From positions 578,069 to 642,068 of the forward strand of contig CAJNOP010000084.1 in NCBI GenBank assembly GCA_905250075.1: a stretch of 64,000 nt of DNA, written 5' to 3'. Positions 58,481 to 64,000 of this stretch are shown piece by piece (within the stretch, counting starts at the first letter, position 1; every line of letters begins with the position of its first letter). The stretch comes from Rotaria sp. Silwood1 (taxonomy: Eukaryota; Rotifera; Eurotatoria; Philodinida; Philodinidae). A program made the position numbers and the translations under genes. Below the pieces are notes generated by a model. The model saw only the letters and a program-made list of their open reading frames with translations. It had not been told where the DNA came from and ran no database searches.

Positions 58481-60060
58481 AATTTACCATTGACATTCAT
58501 TTAATTGGTCATACGACACAATAGGAAAAATGAGGCAAACTATTTTCTAGATTAACGAACGAAACATAGAATATTTGTTAGATGCGAATATGATCGAATC
58601 AATTAAACGAATCGTTGTCATCCAATATATACTGCCATTATATAAATTGAAAACATACACAGCTGAGATAAATCACGACAGTCAATTGTACTAAGTAATA
58701 TATAAAGGTATAATTGTTATAATAATTCGAATTCGAATATTACTAATACGACGAATTAAATAATAGCATATGAAAATATGTGCCAACCAACAAACAAAGA
58801 TCAACAAAGAAAACAACATAAATATAAGAATTTGATTATCTTATTTTCCAAGTCGAAATTAATACCAAAATAGAAACTATTTCATTTTCATAGTTTTTGT
58901 TCATGTGAATGTATATTATTCTAATCGTGTTTTTTTTTCTCTTTTTTTCGCTTATTGATGTCTTACATACTAATCTTTTCGAATAAAAAGAAACAAATAG
59001 AATTGATCTTGTAAAAACAGAGTAAAAATTAAATGCTATCACACATAGAATGTTTTATCTCATGACATAAGAAATAATTTTTCACTTTTTTTATTTTTTT
59101 AAAATTCATTCTATAAATATTTTTTATTTCTAAGTATTTTTTCATATTTTACAGAATTGAGATACAAAGAAGATATTAAAAAAGAACGTAGGATATACAA
59201 TCTACATCATTTTTAGCCTTCAGATTTTTTACAACGAAAAATTCTACTCTCTATAACATTGAACAATACCCTGTTTATTTCCATTTTTACTAAAAAAATC
59301 TTGGAATTTTTTGAACTACACTATATCATCAAAGGAAAGTCTAATTATAAGAGAGTTTATATAGCTTATGAATAATTTTGTTCCATTTAATAAAGGAGTT
59401 TGGTAAATTCTTAGAAAAAAAAATTTATTCCGAAAATTCCTTTAACTGTTGCATCAGTAATCAAATAACAAAAACTAAGAAAATTGTGTCAAAGCGACTA
59501 GAATTTTAGATAAATCTCGATAAACTGGAAAAATAATTCATTTATCTACACTTGATTTGTCCTTTCTCCACAGAAGAAAAACGCTGAAATTATAATTGTT
59601 TGTGAATGTCAATAATTATCTTGATTTCAATTAGTTTTCTTTTCTCCTTGAAATATTATTTAGAAAAAATTCTAGTTTCAAACTCCGTTTGAATGAATCT
59701 GGAAGATGTCTAGTTCTTTCTTATCTATCCATCATGCGATAAATTTTTTTTTTGATATTTGATATACAAAGCTCAATAAACAAAAGATAACACAAGTTAT
59801 TTTGTCAAAACTTAAGATATTCAATCGAGCTTTTATCATACGGTCAATAAGTCATTAACTCAATACTTGATTGATCAGTATTCGATTGATTCATTATTAG
59901 AGTTGCGTTTCCGAACACACTTGATAACAAAACCCAAGGAATCAAATATTGCCGCTATAATTGACCTACATATTCAATGAGTGATAATGCCACTAGGTCC
60001 AATATTTTTTCTTAAGAAAAACTTCTTCGTTATATTAAAGGTAGTTTCATCTACAACAAA
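58481..60060. other. Intergenic, no gene seen
   Basis: Very A+T-rich; nothing supported. Confidence 0.45.
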
Positions 60061-60065
60061 GCGCT

Positions 60066-60340
60066 GAAATTGACATGAATATATCGGAAAACTATCAAGC
60101 CTTATGAACTAAAAAAAGGTAATCGAAGGCAACTTATTCCTAATTACAGACAAAATACCAGTTGATGAAGATAAGATTCTAGTACTCTTCGTCTATTATG
60201 CCAAGGATACAAAAGTCTTTGCCATTGATCTAAAGAGAACTCCAGAATATATTCAGGAACACACAATCTTTACTGTACCTTTTTCTGTGATAATATCTCA
60301 AGTAAAACAAAAGAAGTTTCATTCACATATTCAATTATGA
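60066..60340 (+). pseudogene. Coding remnant, unknown family
   Basis: MNISENYQALMN-like text (60066-60110) ends at TGA. One frame over, 74 codons stay open (60116-60340): VIEGNLFLITDKIPVDED, KILVLFVYYAKDTKVFAIDL, HTIFTVPFSVIISQVK. The layout weakly recalls ADP-ribosyltransferase-type C-terminal strands, but no catalytic motif is visible. It is most likely the 3' part of a decayed gene. Confidence 0.35.
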
Positions 60341-60906
60341 AATCTCTTCTGAAGCGTATGACCTTTATACAAACTAAATAGTTTACCAATAGATAGAAGC
60401 GCTAAATTAAAATGTTTAGAAAAAGAACATTCTATTGAGGAATGATTTAGCTACATATGAGATATTATTCTTTTATTAACATAACATCGAATATTTTTTT
60501 TACAAAGTATAGAAATCTTTTTTGATTATCTGTCGAATTTATTTTCCGATCAATGAATAACCAATACATACACATTAATCGATAGTCTTTTATATTTCAT
60601 CTTCTTTTCTAGTTCGTGACCAGTATTACAGTAGAAGACTTTTTTTCTCAGCCAAAATTATTTGTTTAAGTCTTAAAATTCAAATTAGTCATCATGTTTT
60701 GTTCTTTTAGTTAAACCTATGTACTTTATTTACATTCTTTTCGTTTATTTCTAATTATCTTTTTTCTAAATGCTTTTGTTTTTTCCAAACGATCCACTAG
60801 TATATCTGTTCTGTTAAGATGCAATGATTTAAAAAGAAAGTATGAATATTGAAAGAAATTTAGATACTTGATTTATTTAAATAAAAGAACAGCACAATTC
60901 GTTTAT

Positions 60907-61311
60907 TCAAGGTGAAAATCCGAACCAATTGACATTCCATTGATATTGAGCTGACCAAGCCATTAATGTATCAGCTGATTCATTATTAGTTGAGTGAACA
61001 TTAATTTTAAAGCCATTTGCGGTCGGTTCATAGATAGCATCGACACCAACAAGAAGATAATGACCAGCAACACCTGATAGACTCGTGAAATACAATGGAG
61101 TTTTTTCAAATCGACAACTACTAGTGTCAATATTCATCTGTATTGTGTCTGATCGACCTGTTCGTGCCCAACGAGTTAATGGTGAGGTACCTCCACAAGT
61201 TTTACCAGTCGATGGAAGCACACTAGAAGCAGATTGAGTTTCACTTGTCCATTTTGCACTACAGATAACAGCAGAGATGATCAATACCAATACAAGAAAA
61301 AAAGACTTCAT
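60907..61311 (-). CDS. Small secreted protein, 134 aa
   Basis: A single exon. ATG 61311 was chosen because it gives a clean signal peptide (MKSFFLVLVLIISAVICSA); the upstream in-frame ATG at 61335 would add 8 residues. The mature part (about 115 aa) has two Cys (KTCGGTSP and SSCRFEKTP), likely a disulfide, and alternating strand-like segments: TIQMNIDTSSCRF, TPLYFTSLSGVAGHYLLVG, AIYEPTANGFKINVH, and a Trp-rich end (AWSAQYQWNVNWFGF). This resembles small extracellular beta-sandwich proteins found patchily in aquatic eukaryotes, perhaps lectin-like; I cannot name the family. AATAAA (minus strand) lies at about 60880 and an ATATATTG-type TATA near 61350. Confidence 0.75.
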   Translation of the reverse strand: MKSFFLVLVLIISAVICSAKWTSETQSASSVLPSTGKTCGGTSPLTRWARTGRSDTIQMNIDTSSCRFEKTPLYFTSLSGVAGHYLLVGVDAIYEPTANGFKINVHSTNNESADTLMAWSAQYQWNVNWFGFSP

Positions 61312-62405
61312 TTTGATGAATACTATGAAGAGCAATGCCTCAATTTCAATATATACTTATATTTCTAAAAAAAATGAATGATGAGAAAATGCACCAACTG
61401 ACAAATGATGCATCAAAATTTCACTTTAAAACGACTGCCTATTCAGATTTTTTGCACTATCACTATGAAAACGCAAATGAAAAGACGAAATACAAAATAT
61501 GATGCATGAGAATAATCTACTGTTAAGCGCATACAAACTGGTAGACCTTTCATATCATGAGAGGACGAACACATGCATGCAAAAAAAAAACAGGAAAAAT
61601 AAAGAAAAAAATGCAATGCACTTTATTATGACAGAAAAATGGTCTTCTATTCCAAAGTCGATTATCCGTGTGGCAATTGATTCATTGCATTTACTGAGAA
61701 CTTATCACTAAACAATAATACTGAAATTACAAAGAAAAAAATTTGTTTTGGTAAACATTTCTGTGATTACATCGATTGTATTTATGTTTTGTTCCATTAA
61801 TATTATCATTTTAGTTGAAAGGAATAAACATCTTGTACTTTCTTCAAGCATTAGTGTCAGGTTGCTCTTGAAATCGGGATTACAGCGGAGAATCATAAAA
61901 TAGCAAACCATTGCTAAACTACTAGAAAGATTTAACTAGACAGTAATTATCTTAAGATCATGATCATGAGTATAGTTTACATTGAATAAGAAATAGCTTA
62001 ATATTAGAAAAAACTTGATGAGCATTTCCATATAGACATACAAAGAATCATTTTTTTGACAGTTATTATTTGCCTCTCAAGTTTGACTACATGATAAATT
62101 GACAATATTAATATTAGATTGAGATAAATAAAATAAAATCGAAAAAGTGATTTCAAATAAGAACAACTAAATAAAAACTTAGAAATGATGCGTTCATTTA
62201 TGAATACTCATTTGATGCATGCTGAGGAACGAACATATGAATAAATATTATTTATGTAAAACTGATTTGATTGAGAAAGAAGCAATAGTATATGTGCATA
62301 TTTAATCGTACTGAAGAAATCCAACTCAGTGAATAAATAAACATTAGTTGATTTCTATGCATAGAATTACTCGTCAATTGAATCAATCGGATTAAATAAC
62401 TTGAG
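61312..62405. other. Intergenic, no gene seen
   Basis: A+T-rich. The frames at 61499 and 61708 are low-complexity. Confidence 0.45.
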
Positions 62406-62469
62406 CGTGTGGGTGTGGGTATGAGTGTAGCTGTACATGTGAACGAAGAGAACACCACACCCACACCCA
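62406..62469. repeat. Telomere-like hairpin H18
   Basis: GTGTGGGTGTGGGTATGAGT, then a loop with AGCTGTACATGTGAAC and GAAGAGAACACC, then ACACCCACACCC. In reverse complement the loop (GGTGTTCTCTT, GTTCACATG, ACAGCTACA) matches that of H19, so the two descend from one parent hairpin. Its right edge is 1 bp from the VWD remnant. Confidence 0.8.
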
Positions 62470-62470
62470 A

Positions 62471-62850
62471 ATGTTATCACCCTCAAAACAGCTTGTGCTT
62501 AATATAGCTGCTTCGGTAGATGGAGTGATTCGTAGAAAAACACATGGCCTATTAGGTAATTATTATGGAATAGAAAATAATGATTTGTGAAACAAAAATG
62601 AAAGTATCATAAACAATAATGCTTCACTTGAACGAATTTATAAAGATTTTAGTGTTACTTAGGCTATTGTCCCATCTTCTTTATTGTTCTACTATGAATC
62701 TAATAAAATTGCTAAATTCTTTGAAGAAAAAAAATCATGTATGTATTCCAACATTTATTGATCCAACAATAACAAATAATGCTTCAATTCATAATAGTTG
62801 CAAAATAAATGTGACGTTTTTACCTTCATCATGGAATCTAGCTGAATGGG
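62471..62850 (+). pseudogene. von Willebrand factor D-domain gene remnant, bordered by two hairpins
   Basis: One frame from 62471 reads SPSKQLVLNIAASVDGVIRR, then KTHGLLGNYYGIENNDL, the signature end of a VWD domain as in SUSD2/mesh or mucin-4 proteins. It continues through ASLERIYKDFSVT and AIVPSSLLFYYESNKIAKFF. Three nonsense codons interrupt that single frame (TGA 62588, TAG 62660, TGA 62759). The first two sit where Arg (CGA) and Trp (TGG) would fit, consistent with point decay and no indel over 290 bp. Extracellular adhesion protein by family. The fragment starts at hairpin H18 and runs to hairpin H19; neighbouring exons are not visible. Confidence 0.6.
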
Positions 62851-62943
62851 ATATGGGTGGGTATAGGGTGTGGGTGCGGATATGGGGTGTGGGTGTGGAT
62901 GTGGTGTTCTCTTTGTTCACATGCACAGCTACATCCACACCCA
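62848..62943. repeat. Telomere-like hairpin H19 with G-quadruplex potential
   Basis: Five GGG runs with loops of 1-4 nt lie at 62848-62874 (GGGATATGGGTGGGTATAGG continuing), a canonical G4 pattern. Then GGGTGTGGGTGTGGATGTGG, a TGTTCTCTTTGTTCACAT loop and ACATCCACACCC. Confidence 0.8.
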
Positions 62944-63218
62944 AAATTTGTCTGTGCCTTTTTCGTGTTGTGAGTATTAGAAGATCAAGTTACTGATATT
63001 TGCTTATAATTATTTGCTCCATTCTGCTTCATCGTAACAAAATTCAGAGATTGTATCATACTTTACAAAAACTTGCTCGTGATATCAGAAAATAAAATGT
63101 CGTACGATATCTGTGAATTTCGTTAGGATGAGGCAGAATGGAGCGAAAGATTTTAAGCAAATACCAGTAACTTGATCTTCTAATCCTCACAGAACGAAAA
63201 AGACACAGGCAAAGTTTA
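62941..63218. mobile_element. Small foldback element with ~110-bp arms
   Basis: The left arm (about 62945-63055) and right arm (about 63108-63218) are inverted copies. They share TAGAAGATCAAGTTACTG, CTCCATTCTGC and TTTTTCGT blocks at roughly 80-85% identity. The loop is about 55 bp. No coding capacity. It directly follows hairpin H19. Confidence 0.6.
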
Positions 63219-64000
63219 TGTCTGTTTGTCTCTGTCTTGTAAACTAGGCACCTTTTTCCTTTTTTCTACAGCAAATCAAAGCTCTGACAAGATCTACCAT
63301 AACATAAAAGGGCGATGCGATCTCTTTGTATTGTTACGATCTTTTCGTTCTTGTAATCGGTGGGTGTACTCGAGTTCAGAGTCCTACTTTTCCAAATAGT
63401 TGCGATTCTCAAAAATTCAGGGAATGCTTGATTACAATATAATATTCTGTATTAAAATTTTCGAGGTAAACGGTTGAGACTAGATCGAGCTACAAGTCAT
63501 CCTATGAAAGATCTATAATTTCTTGGGTCAATGGATATGAAAAAAATGATTTATTACTCAGAAAAACAAGGACTGCTTGAGGTGAAAATTTTGCTGGAAC
63601 GACAAGAACCATTGAACTTTCAAATAATGGGTTGATTGAGACTAGATCTCTTTCCTAGTCGAAGATAGTATCACATCACAAAAACCATAGTATTGTTCTT
63701 CTCTCTTGGTCATTGCAAAGGCTATAGATCTCTGGTTGGTACTTGCGATCAGAGTTCATTGATGTCCAGCTGTGGTAGAAGTTTGAAGACAAGCTATGCG
63801 TGAAAAGGTGATTTTTGCCTGGTGGCGGTACTTTTGTCCATGATTGTATATTAATTTCTAGTATATAGCATGATAGTGGAACCGCCTTGCGAACTTTTCT
63901 TCTTACCTGTACGACCTCACTGCTTTTGATATTTCGGGGTCGCAGTGACTCCAAAATCTTTTTTTTTCTCTTTTGTTCTGTCCTTTTTATCGCACTACTA
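63219..64000. other. Window end, no gene seen
   Basis: Slightly less A+T-rich than average, but no frame is convincing; a minus-strand frame at 63676-63954 lacks recognisable features. Confidence 0.4.

Noticed and set aside
2498..62943. CRISPR-like reading of the recurring G/C-rich repeats
   Set aside because: The repeats are dispersed hairpins in a eukaryotic genome, with no regular spacing or spacers and no cas genes.
1..64000. Window as a true chromosome end because of telomere-like repeats
   Set aside because: The repeats are short internal hairpins flanked by unique sequence; there is no terminal tandem array.

Overview
The window looks like nuclear DNA of a bdelloid rotifer. It is strongly A+T-rich (roughly 70% by eye), its introns are mostly short (34 to 119 bp, with a few of 0.3 to 1.1 kb), and its genes are sparse and scattered on both strands with no operon logic. 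The gene families also fit: several rhodopsin-like peptide GPCRs of the kind expanded in bdelloids, broken bdelloid-type F-box/LRR genes, and proteins of bacterial or fungal flavour (an M23 peptidase, a RING/TRAF protein with a fungal-type C-terminal domain). Many short hairpins are built from GTGTGGG units, which resemble the bdelloid telomere repeat as I recall it (TGTGGG). I cannot name the genus.

Layout. 0-6.5 kb: a possibly acylated cytosolic protein (443-1769), a mariner-like MITE (2716-3362) and a secreted M23 peptidase (4755-6307). 7-12 kb: a GPCR gene with a 2-bp frameshift (7228-8320) and exons of an unrecognised gene (10373-11868). 12-20 kb: gene-poor, with a GC-rich island, a 100-N gap and repeats. 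20-23.7 kb: a single-pass membrane protein gene split by a 2.2-kb foldback element. 25.6-26.2 kb: a decayed coding region. 27.2-28.3 kb: a TDP2-like phosphodiesterase. 29.3-29.9 kb: a foldback element. 31.3-32.5 kb: the RING/TRAF fusion gene. 35.3-36.3 kb: a choline/ethanolamine kinase. 41.6-42.6 kb: an intact GPCR. 47.4-49.9 kb: a divergent calcineurin A. 50.8-51.7 kb: an F-box pseudogene. 53.3-54.3 kb: an intact GPCR. 54.9-56.3 kb: a nearly perfect 1.36-kb Tc1-type palindrome. 56.3-58.5 kb: remnants of an F-box gene and a wax-synthase-like gene. 60.9-61.3 kb: a small secreted protein. 62.4-63.2 kb: a VWD-domain pseudogene bordered by two hairpins, then another foldback.

The intact genes do not form a pathway: signalling (GPCRs, calcineurin), lipid head-group phosphorylation, DNA 5'-tyrosyl end processing, ubiquitin ligation and secreted proteins. 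The striking feature is inverted-repeat DNA. There are five long foldback elements and about 19 small telomere-like hairpins, always with the G-rich arm first. Four of the hairpins lie inside or exactly against decayed genes. Either they are a mobile hairpin family or they mark repaired breaks. This is the most unusual signal in the window.
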